Shown here one piece after another: positions 51,297 to 60,764 of a DNA stretch of 64,000 nucleotides. Numbering within the stretch: the stretch's first letter is position 1; each line of letters starts with the position of its first letter. The notes below the pieces were generated by a model, which was not told the origin of the DNA, made no database searches, and worked only from the letters and a program-made list of their open reading frames with translations. Where the stretch lies: assembly GCF_000332135.1 (NCBI RefSeq), contig NZ_KB235896.1:62001-126000 (forward strand), given 5' to 3'. The DNA is from Anabaena sp. PCC 7108. GTDB taxonomy: Bacteria; Cyanobacteriota; Cyanobacteriia; Cyanobacteriales; Nostocaceae. Position numbers and translations under genes: made by a program.

Positions 51297-52228
51297 AGTC
51301 TGAGGATTCCTTTACTTGGTGTTCATGCGAGTGAGAAACTTGATATCCGGAGAAAAATTCTTTATATTTTTTTAAATACAAAGAAGCATTGGAATTAAGA
51401 ACTTTTTCTTATACATCACTTTTTCATTCGATTTAACTCCCCCCGTTTTTGTTCCAGCTATATTTTCGTCTCTGTTTTGATGATCCTGTGCTAGTTATCG
51501 CATATGTTACTCATAAACTATTATTCAGTTTTTAAGATTCCATACAATAAAGTTTCTGTAAGAACTTGTCAGACCTTTTTAAAAGTTTTTACATCAACTT
51601 TATCTAAACGTCAATAACAGTTTTACTTATCGGACTTATCTCTGTATTTACACTTAGGTATAAACGCTGGGTGTTATCATTTGATTAGAGCTATAAATCG
51701 CTGTAGACTAAATAAGTAAAATTACTCAATGTATGGGATTTTCTCAGTAAATTTCAAGTGAGTTAATCAGTAAAGTTATGAGTTATAAAATTTTTTTCTG
51801 GAGAATCACATACATACTGAATTAAGTTATTTTATGCCACTATTTTACAAAATAGCATAGCAAGTTTTAAAGACTACTCGCTACACTGAGAAAGCACAGA
51901 TAAAAGAGAAAAGTTCTGGTTTCTCCCCTGCTGCCAATACTGCCTACCTGTTGAGATTTCCTTGCTGTATACTAAAAGAGCAGAGTTTGAACCTTGTCAA
52001 GTTTTCCTTCTGGTAGTTGAACTGAAGCACTAGCCGCACAACCTGCTTCAATCGTTTGGTTTTCTGTCCTTAGCAGCAATCTCCCCAAACAGTATGCTGA
52101 CAAACCCAAACTAAATATTTTCCAAATTTCGTCAAAACTGCAATCACAGCTTGTAACTTGGAGGAATTAAGCCCAAGCACAGCAGTTAAAATGATTGCAG
52201 TGTAATTAACCGAAATCTTACACCTTTT
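51297..52228. other. Long non-coding interval between the heterocyst regulator and ndhM
   Basis: About 930 bp, AT-rich, with no supported gene or repeat. It must contain the two divergent promoters. I found no clear GTA-N8-TAC NtcA site. Confidence 0.5.
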
Positions 52229-52585
52229 ATGGATAACCCGATGCTGCTCAAGTCTACAACCCGCCACATTCGCATTTTTGCGGCGGAAATGGACAAAGAT
52301 GAACTAGTTCCTAGTAATCAGGTGTTGACGCTAGATGTTGACCCAGACAACGAATTCAACTGGAATGAAGATGCTCTGCAAAAAGTTTATCGCAAGTTTG
52401 ATGAACTAGTGGAAGCCTCTAGTGGCGCAGACCTAACAGATTATAACTTGCGTCGCATTGGGTCAGACTTAGAGCATTATCTGCGATCGCTGCTGCAAAA
52501 AGGCGAAATTAGCTACAATCTCTCTAGCCGCGTTACTAATTACAGCATGGGATTACCCCAAGTTGCAGCCAACTCAAATCAATAA
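52229..52585 (+). CDS. ndhM: NAD(P)H-quinone oxidoreductase subunit M
   Basis: 118 residues with the family core [20 protein letters not shown] and [20 protein letters not shown], ending [10 protein letters not shown] small peripheral subunit of the cyanobacterial NDH-1 complex, used in respiration and cyclic electron flow. The start may be ATG 52229 or 52241 ([12 protein letters not shown]); the second matches shorter homologues. Confidence 0.95.
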   Translation: MDNPMLLKSTTRHIRIFAAEMDKDELVPSNQVLTLDVDPDNEFNWNEDALQKVYRKFDELVEASSGADLTDYNLRRIGSDLEHYLRSLLQKGEISYNLSSRVTNYSMGLPQVAANSNQ

Positions 52586-53006
52586 GCTGAAAAGTCGTTG
52601 TTGGTGAGTTATAAATTTTGTAACTCACTAACAATTTAGGCACTGGTGGGGACTGGCAGAATTGAGCATCCCAGTCCCTACTAGACAGCAAATTGAAGGG
52701 CTAAGAAAAAAGTGCAGCAAGGAACATACAACTCCCCAGCTGCCATCTCCCCAAGTCAAGCTTTGCTGACAGCATTAAATTTAGTTACTTTGATGGTAGC
52801 GAGTCCCAGAGCAATAGAAGTTATGATGAGGCTGTAAGGTTGAGTTAGGAATATGCTCTTGGGATAATTAAGTAGTAACTGCTGCTAGTCACCAGCTAAA
52901 ATCAATATCCAAAGCTGGATATGTTCAAGACGAAAACATAAGCGGTCTAAATTACCGTTGTAAATACCGTTAAAGAAATTGCCAATCGCTGCTCGGTGCG
53001 ACAAAT
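52586..53006. other. Non-coding spacer before the phosphatase gene
   Basis: About 420 bp without a supported gene, terminator or repeat. Confidence 0.5.
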
Positions 53007-54956
53007 ATGGAAAATGACGCGGCAACGCTGTACTGCCCAAATGAATATTGTCAAGCTGCTAACCCCCTAACACACAAGTTTTGCCAGCGATGTTCGACAC
53101 CATTACCCAAGCGTTACCTTTGGGCTGTGGGAGATAGTTTAAGTCTGGGTAGTCTTGGAGAAATTTTAGCTGATCGCTATCTAGTCATTGGTCAATCAAT
53201 TGTTTTTGATCTCAAGCCTGGATTACTACCCCAAACACCTGAATTAGATAATTTACAGAAATTTCAAGCCTATCTCAAACTCATTCCCTACCGCTTACAC
53301 ATACCGCAAATATATGGGGTGTTAACTGTAAACCCCGAACAATCCCAGTCAGAAATATTACTTCTGGAAAACCCTCCCCTGTTAGTTGATAGTCTAAGCT
53401 CTCAAGTACATCTGTGCAGCGAATTAACTACTGTTTGGGGTGAAGCCTCATCAATACGGCAAATGAACTGGCTTTGGCAGTTAGCTCATTTGTGGCAACC
53501 CCTGTCAACGGAAGGAGTAGCTTCCAGCTTATTAGATCCCAGTGTATTGCGAGTTGAAGGGGCATTAGTGCGGTTACTGGAGTTGCATTTAGATTCAAAA
53601 CCAGAGCCAACATTGTCACAATTAGGGGAATTTTGGCAAGCACTGCGGAAAGAGGCCAAGCCAGCCATAGCTGAATTTCTCAACCAAATTAGCGATTCTC
53701 TAATTCAGGGCAAAATCAACTCATCTGAACAATTAATTACAGTTTTAGATCAAGGACTAGCACAGTTAGGGACATCTGCTACCGGACGAACTTCTCCAGT
53801 ACAGACAGCTATTAAAATTGTCACCCAAACTAATACAGGCCCCAGTCGTCAACGCAACGAAGATGCCTGTTACCCACCCAGTGGTGTCGTGGTGAGTAAA
53901 CCACCACAGCAAACAGCCTTAGCTATTGTCTGCGACGGTATTGGTGGGCATGAAGGAGGTAACATCGCATCCACTTTGGCCATTGAAACTATTCAGCAAC
54001 AAGTAATCGAACTAACTTCAGTTCCTTATGAGAACATAGATCCCTTGCTGCTGCTAACTGATTTAGAACAGGCAGTAGCACTTGTCAATGATAAAATTAG
54101 CCAGCGCAATGATATTGAAAATCGTCAAGGGCGACAACGGATGGGAACCACTCTGGTAATGGCTTTGCCCATCGCCCATGAAATGTATATCACCCATATT
54201 GGTGATAGTCGTGCCTATTGGATTACCCGCCACGGTTGTTATCAAGTTACCTTAGATGATGATGTGGCTTCCCGCGAAGTGCGTTTAGGCTATGCTATAT
54301 ACCGCGAAGCATTACAACATAGTGGTTCTGGCTCTTTGGTGCAAGCTTTAGGGATGAGTAAAAGCGCTTCATTACATCCCACATCCCAAAGGTTTATCAT
54401 TGATGAAGATGCCATTTTTCTACTCACATCCGATGGTTTGAGTGATTTTGACCGTGTAGAGGAATATTGGGAAACAGAAATTTTACCAATTCTTTCTGGC
54501 GACACAAATATAGAAAATGTAGCCCAGCGACTTATAGAAATCGCTAATACAAAAAATGGACACGATAATGTCACCATTGCTTTATTACATTATCAAGTCC
54601 AATATTCCGAACCTGAATTAAGGCTCAAAGCTGACATTCCCACTGTTTCCTCTAGCAAAACGGTAGATTTGACACAAAAAATCACAAACGGGACAGTTTT
54701 AGACAAATCTCACCAGCAAACTCAAGTTATTCCAGAAACCAAGCCTATTCGCACCTCTCAATTACCGCTACAGTTGCTAGTTCTTTTGGGGGTACTTTTA
54801 GCATCTGGTTTACTAGGATATTGGATCAAAGTCCAACGGCAGCTACCACTTCCGATTGCCGAGCCGATAAATCCATCCGTCAACCCACAACCAACAAACC
54901 TAGAAAACAACCAGAAAGATTTCTCACCACCAGTCAGTCAAACACCTGCGCCTTAG
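53007..54956 (+). CDS. PP2C-type protein phosphatase with zinc ribbon and C-terminal membrane anchor
   Basis: 649 residues. Zinc ribbon at the N-terminus (CPNEYC and CQRC, about 9-31), then a divergent protein-kinase-like region (about 45-250), a PP2C domain about 265-530 with all metal motifs (RQRNEDACYP, VCDGIGGHEGG, RMGTTLVMA, HIGDSRAYW, LLTSDGLSDF, GHDNVTIAL), and one membrane helix (LPLQLLVLLGVLLASGLLGY, about 588-607) before a Pro/Asn-rich tail. It should remove phosphate from Ser/Thr at the membrane. Followed by genes with FHA phosphothreonine readers. Confidence 0.92.
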   Translation: MENDAATLYCPNEYCQAANPLTHKFCQRCSTPLPKRYLWAVGDSLSLGSLGEILADRYLVIGQSIVFDLKPGLLPQTPELDNLQKFQAYLKLIPYRLHIPQIYGVLTVNPEQSQSEILLLENPPLLVDSLSSQVHLCSELTTVWGEASSIRQMNWLWQLAHLWQPLSTEGVASSLLDPSVLRVEGALVRLLELHLDSKPEPTLSQLGEFWQALRKEAKPAIAEFLNQISDSLIQGKINSSEQLITVLDQGLAQLGTSATGRTSPVQTAIKIVTQTNTGPSRQRNEDACYPPSGVVVSKPPQQTALAIVCDGIGGHEGGNIASTLAIETIQQQVIELTSVPYENIDPLLLLTDLEQAVALVNDKISQRNDIENRQGRQRMGTTLVMALPIAHEMYITHIGDSRAYWITRHGCYQVTLDDDVASREVRLGYAIYREALQHSGSGSLVQALGMSKSASLHPTSQRFIIDEDAIFLLTSDGLSDFDRVEEYWETEILPILSGDTNIENVAQRLIEIANTKNGHDNVTIALLHYQVQYSEPELRLKADIPTVSSSKTVDLTQKITNGTVLDKSHQQTQVIPETKPIRTSQLPLQLLVLLGVLLASGLLGYWIKVQRQLPLPIAEPINPSVNPQPTNLENNQKDFSPPVSQTPAP

Positions 54957-55094
54957 TGAACAATGCCTTTACGGCATACCACACTATCCTATAATGCAGG
55001 TGATAAACAAAATCAAAAATTACCAGGTAAAAATTTCTGCCTGGACTAAGTTTATTGCTAATTATTTGTTCTTAAAGTTTAGTTTCTTGAATCC

Positions 55095-56666
55095 ATGTCC
55101 TGCCTGAATCTGGCGATCGCCCGTCTAGTAAATACTGGCACTGATAACTTCGCTATTTGGGTGGTCAAAGCTCCCTATCCCAGTGGTTATGTTTTGCGTG
55201 ACTGTGTTTTTTCTACTGAACTTACTCAAATTTGGCAAGAATGGCAGCAGATGTTTGCTGGTCATATGGATATTGTTTCATTGCCGACATTACCAGGAGT
55301 AAATACATTACCAGTTGATTTAAATTTGCCCGTCGTCAGTCAAACCACAAGTCCTTACAGTAGTCGGTTGATGCAATACCTCGGCATCAGTTTATGGCGT
55401 TGGGTATTCGATGGGTCAATTCTTGGTAGTCTAGAACGTAGTCGTGGTATTGCTATGGGTCAAAATAAACGGTTGCGCTTCCGTTTAGAAATTCGTGACC
55501 CGGAACTTATTGCTCTGCCTTGGGAAATTATGCAGCGTGAACCTGGTCAATCAGCAATATCTCTTTCCCAAGATATCTTATTCAGTCGCACTACTAGTGA
55601 AGTTGAACCTCTGCCAAATTTGCGAACTGACCCAGCATTAAATGTCTTATTAGTTTTAGGACATGATGACAATCTGCAATTAGAAACAGAAGCTGCCATT
55701 CTCGAAAAAATCTTGTCAGACTGTAGTCCATTAGAAAAAAGTGTCTATGCGCCCTGTATGGTGAAGACTCTGTTGCAACCCACTCCACAACAGTTAATTC
55801 AAGAGTTAGAAACCAAAGCCTACAATGTCTTTTTTTTCGCTGGCCACGGTCTACCTGCTCCAGATGGTGGGTTATTATTTTTGGGGTCAGATATGACTCT
55901 CAATGGGATAGAATTAGCGCAGGTATTAACACGTACAGGTGTAAAACTGGGAGTTTTTAATGCCTGCTGGGGGGCGCAACCAGCAACAATTAATCAGCAA
56001 GTTATACCTACTAGTAGTTTAGCAGAAGTACTCATCCGTCATGGTGTACCTGCGATATTAGCAATGCGGGATGAAATTGCTGATCAAGAAAGTCACAGTT
56101 TTATTCAAGCTTTTACAGAAGCATTGCGATCGCGCAAACCAATTGATGAAGCTGTGGCATCAGCCAGACAAGAACTGTTAACACTATATAAGTTCAATCA
56201 ACCAGCTTGGACATTACCAGTTCTCTATCTACATCCAGATTTTAATGGTGACTTGATTAAGACTGTTGATGAAGGAATTACAGAACTACCAGATACGGCT
56301 ATCTCTGGTCTGGGTTCCTCAACACCGACAGCATCATTGCGATCGCTTTCACCAGAAGGTAAAACTTGGTTATTGCGTTCCGGTGTCACCCGTATTGGTC
56401 GCACTAAAGATAATGATATTGTTATTCCTGAACTCTATATTTCTAAACGTCACGCCGAAATCTTATGTCGGAATACTCTGACTGGTACTACATCAGTGCG
56501 AACGTACTATCTACAAGATTTATCAACTTATGGTACAACTTGGTGTCTAGGTCCAAATGGTTGGCAACAAATCCTCCGGGAGGAAGTTCCGCTTAGATCG
56601 GGGATGCAATTAAAGTTTGGCAGCGCTAAAGGTGAAACATGGGAATTTTTAATTAAAAGCCCCTAA
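55095..56666 (+). CDS. CHAT-FHA protein
   Basis: 523 residues. CHAT peptidase-like domain in the middle (His in VFFFAGHGLPAPDGG, Cys in GVFNACWGAQPATI, then LAEVLIRHGVPAILAMRDEI) and a C-terminal FHA domain (about 420-515: RIGRTKDNDIVIPELYISKR with conserved Arg and Ser, HAEILC, LQDLSTYGTTW). No signal peptide: cytoplasmic. The FHA would bind a phosphothreonine protein, and the CHAT part may cleave a partner. Follows the phosphatase gene by 138 bp, same strand. Confidence 0.9.
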   Translation: MSCLNLAIARLVNTGTDNFAIWVVKAPYPSGYVLRDCVFSTELTQIWQEWQQMFAGHMDIVSLPTLPGVNTLPVDLNLPVVSQTTSPYSSRLMQYLGISLWRWVFDGSILGSLERSRGIAMGQNKRLRFRLEIRDPELIALPWEIMQREPGQSAISLSQDILFSRTTSEVEPLPNLRTDPALNVLLVLGHDDNLQLETEAAILEKILSDCSPLEKSVYAPCMVKTLLQPTPQQLIQELETKAYNVFFFAGHGLPAPDGGLLFLGSDMTLNGIELAQVLTRTGVKLGVFNACWGAQPATINQQVIPTSSLAEVLIRHGVPAILAMRDEIADQESHSFIQAFTEALRSRKPIDEAVASARQELLTLYKFNQPAWTLPVLYLHPDFNGDLIKTVDEGITELPDTAISGLGSSTPTASLRSLSPEGKTWLLRSGVTRIGRTKDNDIVIPELYISKRHAEILCRNTLTGTTSVRTYYLQDLSTYGTTWCLGPNGWQQILREEVPLRSGMQLKFGSAKGETWEFLIKSP

Positions 56667-56817
56667 TAGATTAATTTCAAGGGTAAAGTTTCTGATTCCA
56701 GGATTAGTTTCAATCTTCTACTTTAAATATAGAGAAACGATCATTGTTTTTTGCGGAAATTTGATTCTTCAAGCTGTAGCTGTCAACAATGCTAATTAAT
56801 TAATTGTGAGGTGAAAC

Positions 56818-57456
56818 ATGATTAATAAAATCAATGGTTTAGATACCTGCTCGGTTTTTACATCTTCAGTAGATTTAGATTTATTAGAAGCACTGCTACA
56901 ACCTGAAGATGCTGCTTATCCCTGGAATCCCGCTGATGAAGAATCAGAAGCTTATTTTTCCCAGCTAGAGCAGCAGTTTGACTGTCAGGATTTACTAACA
57001 GAAGACCTGACGACAAGAGCGCAGAATTTTTATCATCATCTAGACGATCTTTGGTCTCAAGTTTCCCATTCCCAAACTGACCATGATCAGAAGCCATCTC
57101 ATCGTCTTCAATCCGCTTTACATACTGCTTTTTCTAGCGCTGTCCCCTTAAATTGGCTAAATGCCATCGCCCAAAAAGCCTTGGAAGTCATCACTTTAGA
57201 AAAATCAGCTAGTGATAAGCTAGTCGAATGTGTTCAAGCTTTACTACCAAATTGGGGAACAGATGATCTACTAGTCTTAGCTCGTCCTTTTTCTTATGCC
57301 ATGCGAAGTCACGAACAACAAAACTTGGTATTTGTCATCAGCAATATTGAAAATCGAGAGTGGACTAGTTTATCAGAAATAGAACAAGCAAAAGTTAGTT
57401 TAGCAATCGCTGACTATGCATTCAAACAAATCTCTAGCTTAGAGAAGGAATCTTAA
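56818..57456 (+). CDS. Conserved hypothetical protein in the phosphatase/CHAT-FHA cluster
   Basis: 212 residues, acidic, all-helical in appearance (VDLDLLEALLQPEDAAYPWN near the N-terminus, KALEVITLEKSASDKLVECV, MRSHEQQNLVFVISNIENRE). No domain recognised, no signal or membrane helix. GAGGTGAAAC precedes the start. Same strand as the CHAT-FHA gene, 151 bp behind it. Confidence 0.72.
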   Translation: MINKINGLDTCSVFTSSVDLDLLEALLQPEDAAYPWNPADEESEAYFSQLEQQFDCQDLLTEDLTTRAQNFYHHLDDLWSQVSHSQTDHDQKPSHRLQSALHTAFSSAVPLNWLNAIAQKALEVITLEKSASDKLVECVQALLPNWGTDDLLVLARPFSYAMRSHEQQNLVFVISNIENREWTSLSEIEQAKVSLAIADYAFKQISSLEKES

Positions 57457-57808
57457 ATTAGTAATTAGTGGAATCATTAAGGGCTGAAGATTAAATTAAG
57501 ATGGTAATTATTTTCGATTATTTATGGTGGTGTTTTTCGTGTACTAACAATCAGACGCTAAATTTTCATTTTTTGCTCATAATCACATCAGCGCAGACCA
57601 TATATTGACTGATGGCAATAATTGCACCATCTACAGCAAGCCTTAATTATTCGCCTCTTTTCCTGTCTCGTAATCAGGTTAGGATAAACGGTAATGGGAC
57701 AAGGTTAGATTTAAGCTTTTCCCCCTTTTCCCCTTACCCTTGACCCCGAAAAAAAAGACAGGTGAAGAGCGCTTATCTAAATTCTATTGCCATCTCCCTA
57801 AAAATATT
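57457..57808. other. Non-coding spacer between convergent genes
   Basis: About 350 bp with no gene. A C-rich/T-rich run (about 57716-57745) is the only notable composition. Confidence 0.5.
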
Positions 57809-59179
57809 TTATTTTGGTTCGAGAAAGCGAGTAGCGAAATTTTGCGATCGCGTAGGCGATAATGCCCTGGCTTTCAGAATTGCCGCCATCAAAAAAGCAT
57901 AAGATAGAACACCAACTACCACCAACAACAAAGCATTAATTGAACCCGTAGCATTCCACAAAGCATGGAGTGCAGAAGCGCTTAAATAACCAACAGAGAG
58001 AATCTGCCAACTCATCAGCGGCTTGAGGACAGCTAACCCTATAAAATAGCCCAGATATCCACTGTAAGCCATATGTCCAGCTACAGAGCCTAAAATTCGC
58101 GGAATTAGTAACTGTAACCCCACCAACTGACCTGCACCTACTCCCGATTGTTGGGTAACATTTTGGGTGATCACAGGCACATATTGACCAAGAGTTTCCA
58201 GCAAAGTAAAACCTACAGCTGAAGCAGTTCCCAGCAAAATACCATCTAGAGGTTCCCAAACGCCGATTCGTTCACGCCAGGGTGATGGCAATGAGTTACC
58301 TATGAAGTATGCACCTAATACTGGCAATGCCTTTAGTAATTCCTCCATTAACCCAGCACCAAAAAACATCCGCACCAGCAACTCTGTAAAGGTGATTGAA
58401 TCTTGAGATGAGGGCAAACTTCCAGGAAGAATAACGCGAAATACAAAAATTAGAAAATCCAATATAGGACTAAGCAAAATCAGCGTTGTACTCAATGCCA
58501 TAGCGATGAGTACCCACCAAGGTTTCGGTTTACCACAAAGTTGATAAACAAAGTAGTAAGCAGCAAAGGCGATGTAAGACCCAACAATCAATTGATTTGC
58601 TTGGGGATTCCCTACGGTAGCAAACATCAGTACTACAAATACGACTGTCAGAATTCCCGGTACTAGGTAAGCTTTCCGAGTTAAATCTTTCCCAGTGGAA
58701 ATGATGGGAAACAGTTGTGTAAAGCTAACAGAATCTTGCTGTGATGCCAGTTGCCTATTTTTAGCAGATGGTAGTGTCTTTCCCTGATTAAGTGTCATCA
58801 CTGTTGGTTGAGAGGGAAATTCATACTCAAAAATGAATTGTGGACCATCTGCACCTAGAGAAATGCGATCGCCATGATGCAATTCCTGAGAACCTTGTAA
58901 AAGTTGTCCATTTAAAAAAGTTCCATTGGCGCTATTCAAATCACAAATCACCCAGCTGAATCTGCTATCTGGTGATACAGAAAGGGGACGAACCACCGCA
59001 TGACGACGAGATACCATCCGGTACATCATGGCATCCAAGACAACTTGGCAGATGGGGTCGCGTCCAATGACCATCTCTTTAGTGGGAAGTAGTGAGTAGC
59101 GGGATTCCGATCCAGAAGTTACTCCATTACTAGACACTAGCCGCAGAAATGCATTATGTCTTGCGTTGTTGCCTGTCAT
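57809..59179 (-). CDS. FHA-domain PrsW-type intramembrane protease
   Basis: 456 residues. FHA domain about 25-115 (VIGRDPICQVVLDAMMYRMV, SRRHAVV, DLNSANGTFLNG), then eight or so membrane segments (about 170-445) with PrsW motifs: MEELLKALPV (EExxK), GFTLLETLGQ, the histidine of SVAGHMAYSG and ALHALWN. PrsW proteases cut anti-sigma factors or other membrane proteins; here an FHA domain would bring cleavage under phosphothreonine control. Convergent to the phosphatase/CHAT-FHA genes. Confidence 0.9.
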   Translation of the reverse strand: MTGNNARHNAFLRLVSSNGVTSGSESRYSLLPTKEMVIGRDPICQVVLDAMMYRMVSRRHAVVRPLSVSPDSRFSWVICDLNSANGTFLNGQLLQGSQELHHGDRISLGADGPQFIFEYEFPSQPTVMTLNQGKTLPSAKNRQLASQQDSVSFTQLFPIISTGKDLTRKAYLVPGILTVVFVVLMFATVGNPQANQLIVGSYIAFAAYYFVYQLCGKPKPWWVLIAMALSTTLILLSPILDFLIFVFRVILPGSLPSSQDSITFTELLVRMFFGAGLMEELLKALPVLGAYFIGNSLPSPWRERIGVWEPLDGILLGTASAVGFTLLETLGQYVPVITQNVTQQSGVGAGQLVGLQLLIPRILGSVAGHMAYSGYLGYFIGLAVLKPLMSWQILSVGYLSASALHALWNATGSINALLLVVVGVLSYAFLMAAILKARALSPTRSQNFATRFLEPK

Positions 59180-59574
59180 CGAGTTAGTGAGTGAGTCTAA
59201 ACAAATTCTATGGCTTACGCCAAGCTACGCTATCAAATTTTTTGGTATGGTAGTAGATTTAACCTTAGTCATATCAATAGCCACAGCTATTGCTAAATAC
59301 ACTATAGCTTCACTAACCCTCGCTTCGCTCCAATTCAAAATACAAAATTAAAAATTCAAAATCAAGAAAGCCAAAAATTTAGAATATTAGTTGTTTTACT
59401 CTTAACTTAGAAGCAGGGAAGCTTTTTAGCCAAGGGGGGCGAGGAAATATTATTGTCTAGGTTGGTATATATTCATTTATGTTTTAAGTAAGTGGAAGTG
59501 AATACACTTAAAAGTAAAGTACTCTTATGACAATCTCCTGAATTTATTTATGGGATTCATGTATAATTGATGGA
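59180..59574. other. Spacer with AATTCAAAAT-type repeat
   Basis: No gene. Contains a CAATTCAAAATACAAAATTA-like tract (about 59330-59362), an intergenic unit that also occurs inside the STAND gene at 18505. Confidence 0.5.
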
Positions 59575-60027
59575 CTAAAGTAAATTAAATTCTGTTACTG
59601 CTGCGGAGAAGTTTTTGTTTTCATGTCCTGAAAGACTAAGTTTTATCAATGCAAATCGTTGTAAAGAAGTTAAAATTCTCCACTTTGACAAGGTGATATT
59701 AACACCTGTTGTTTGTGCTTCTTCCTGAACGCTAATTGGTATATTTGTAGAATCCAACCAAGGTGGATGAGGTTCAATAGCTAATTGGGTAACTTGTTTA
59801 CCTGTGCGTTCCAAAATTAGTTGTTGCAGATACTGTTGATAAGATTCAATTTCTGTTGTTGTGGAACAGGGTAATTCAACTAAAGCCTGACGTTCTGCTA
59901 AAGTCAATTGATTCCATTCAGACAACCTGAGCTTAATTCCACAAGTATCTAATTTGTAACGTAGTTGCATAGGTATGCACCGTAGAGACTCCACAAAATC
60001 GGCTTCAAATCCAAATAATTCTGCCAT
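59575..60027 (-). CDS. narM: Nitrate reductase-associated protein NarM
   Basis: 150 residues starting MAELFGFEADFVESLRCIPM and continuing QLRYKLDTCGIKLRLSEWNQ, the signature of the cyanobacterial nitrate reductase-associated family; NarM is needed for active NarB in Synechococcus. Conserved Cys residues (CIPM, CGIK, ELPCST) could serve cofactor delivery. Lies downstream of narB on the same strand with psiE between. Confidence 0.88.
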   Translation of the reverse strand: MAELFGFEADFVESLRCIPMQLRYKLDTCGIKLRLSEWNQLTLAERQALVELPCSTTTEIESYQQYLQQLILERTGKQVTQLAIEPHPPWLDSTNIPISVQEEAQTTGVNITLSKWRILTSLQRFALIKLSLSGHENKNFSAAVTEFNLL

Positions 60028-60051
60028 ATTTAAATTAATAACTACAGTAGT

Positions 60052-60510
60052 TTAATGTTCTTTTCGGGAATTATTTGTCCGAATTATAAAATAACTAATT
60101 GATAGGGAAAGAATAGCAATACCTAAACCTATAATTTCTATACCTTCAGTTACTTTTAAATCAAGAATAATAATTTTACGAGCAATTGCAATTAGAGAAG
60201 TAACAATAACTAATTCAACTTGTAAAACGTGCTTTTTTAGGTAGCCTGTAATATTTTCTAAGATTTCCAATGCAATCAGCACATTTAGAAATAAACCAAA
60301 AGTTTTAAATAATGCCTGACTAAAAGTACCTTCTGCTGGAGAAAGTATCTCCTTAACTATAAATATTGTTAAATCTGCCAGCGTCGCAAAAATTACTAGC
60401 ACCATTAGAAGAGATAGTAACTTTGAAACTATGACCTCCACAATTTCTATGAAGTTCATAAAGTTTTTATCACTTGTAACTTCTATCAATCGTTTGATTA
60501 GTCTATTCAT
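60052..60510 (-). CDS. PsiE-family membrane protein
   Basis: 152 residues with about four hydrophobic segments (about 21-45, 68-90, 97-115, 122-145). The pattern IVEVIVSKLLSLLMVLVIFA and FGLFLNVLIALEILENITGY is that of phosphate-starvation-inducible PsiE proteins. Function unknown. Sits 24 bp before narM, so possibly co-transcribed. Confidence 0.8.
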   Translation of the reverse strand: MNRLIKRLIEVTSDKNFMNFIEIVEVIVSKLLSLLMVLVIFATLADLTIFIVKEILSPAEGTFSQALFKTFGLFLNVLIALEILENITGYLKKHVLQVELVIVTSLIAIARKIIILDLKVTEGIEIIGLGIAILSLSISYFIIRTNNSRKEH

Positions 60511-60764
60511 TTGACGTATCCTGAGTTAAAATCAATTGAAAAACTACAAAAATAAAAACCCCATATAAATATCTACAGGATAAAACAGACTATTCCAGAC
60601 TATTCGTAATCGACCAATCCTAATGTTTAACTGCTTGTTATCGAAAATATTAAACAATGATTAAGTTCGCGGAAATTTTTGATCATAAAAATCAATCATA
60701 ACTATTGAATATTAATAATAGGTCTGAGTGAATAATTCCCAGTTTAGGAAACATATTAAGCAGC

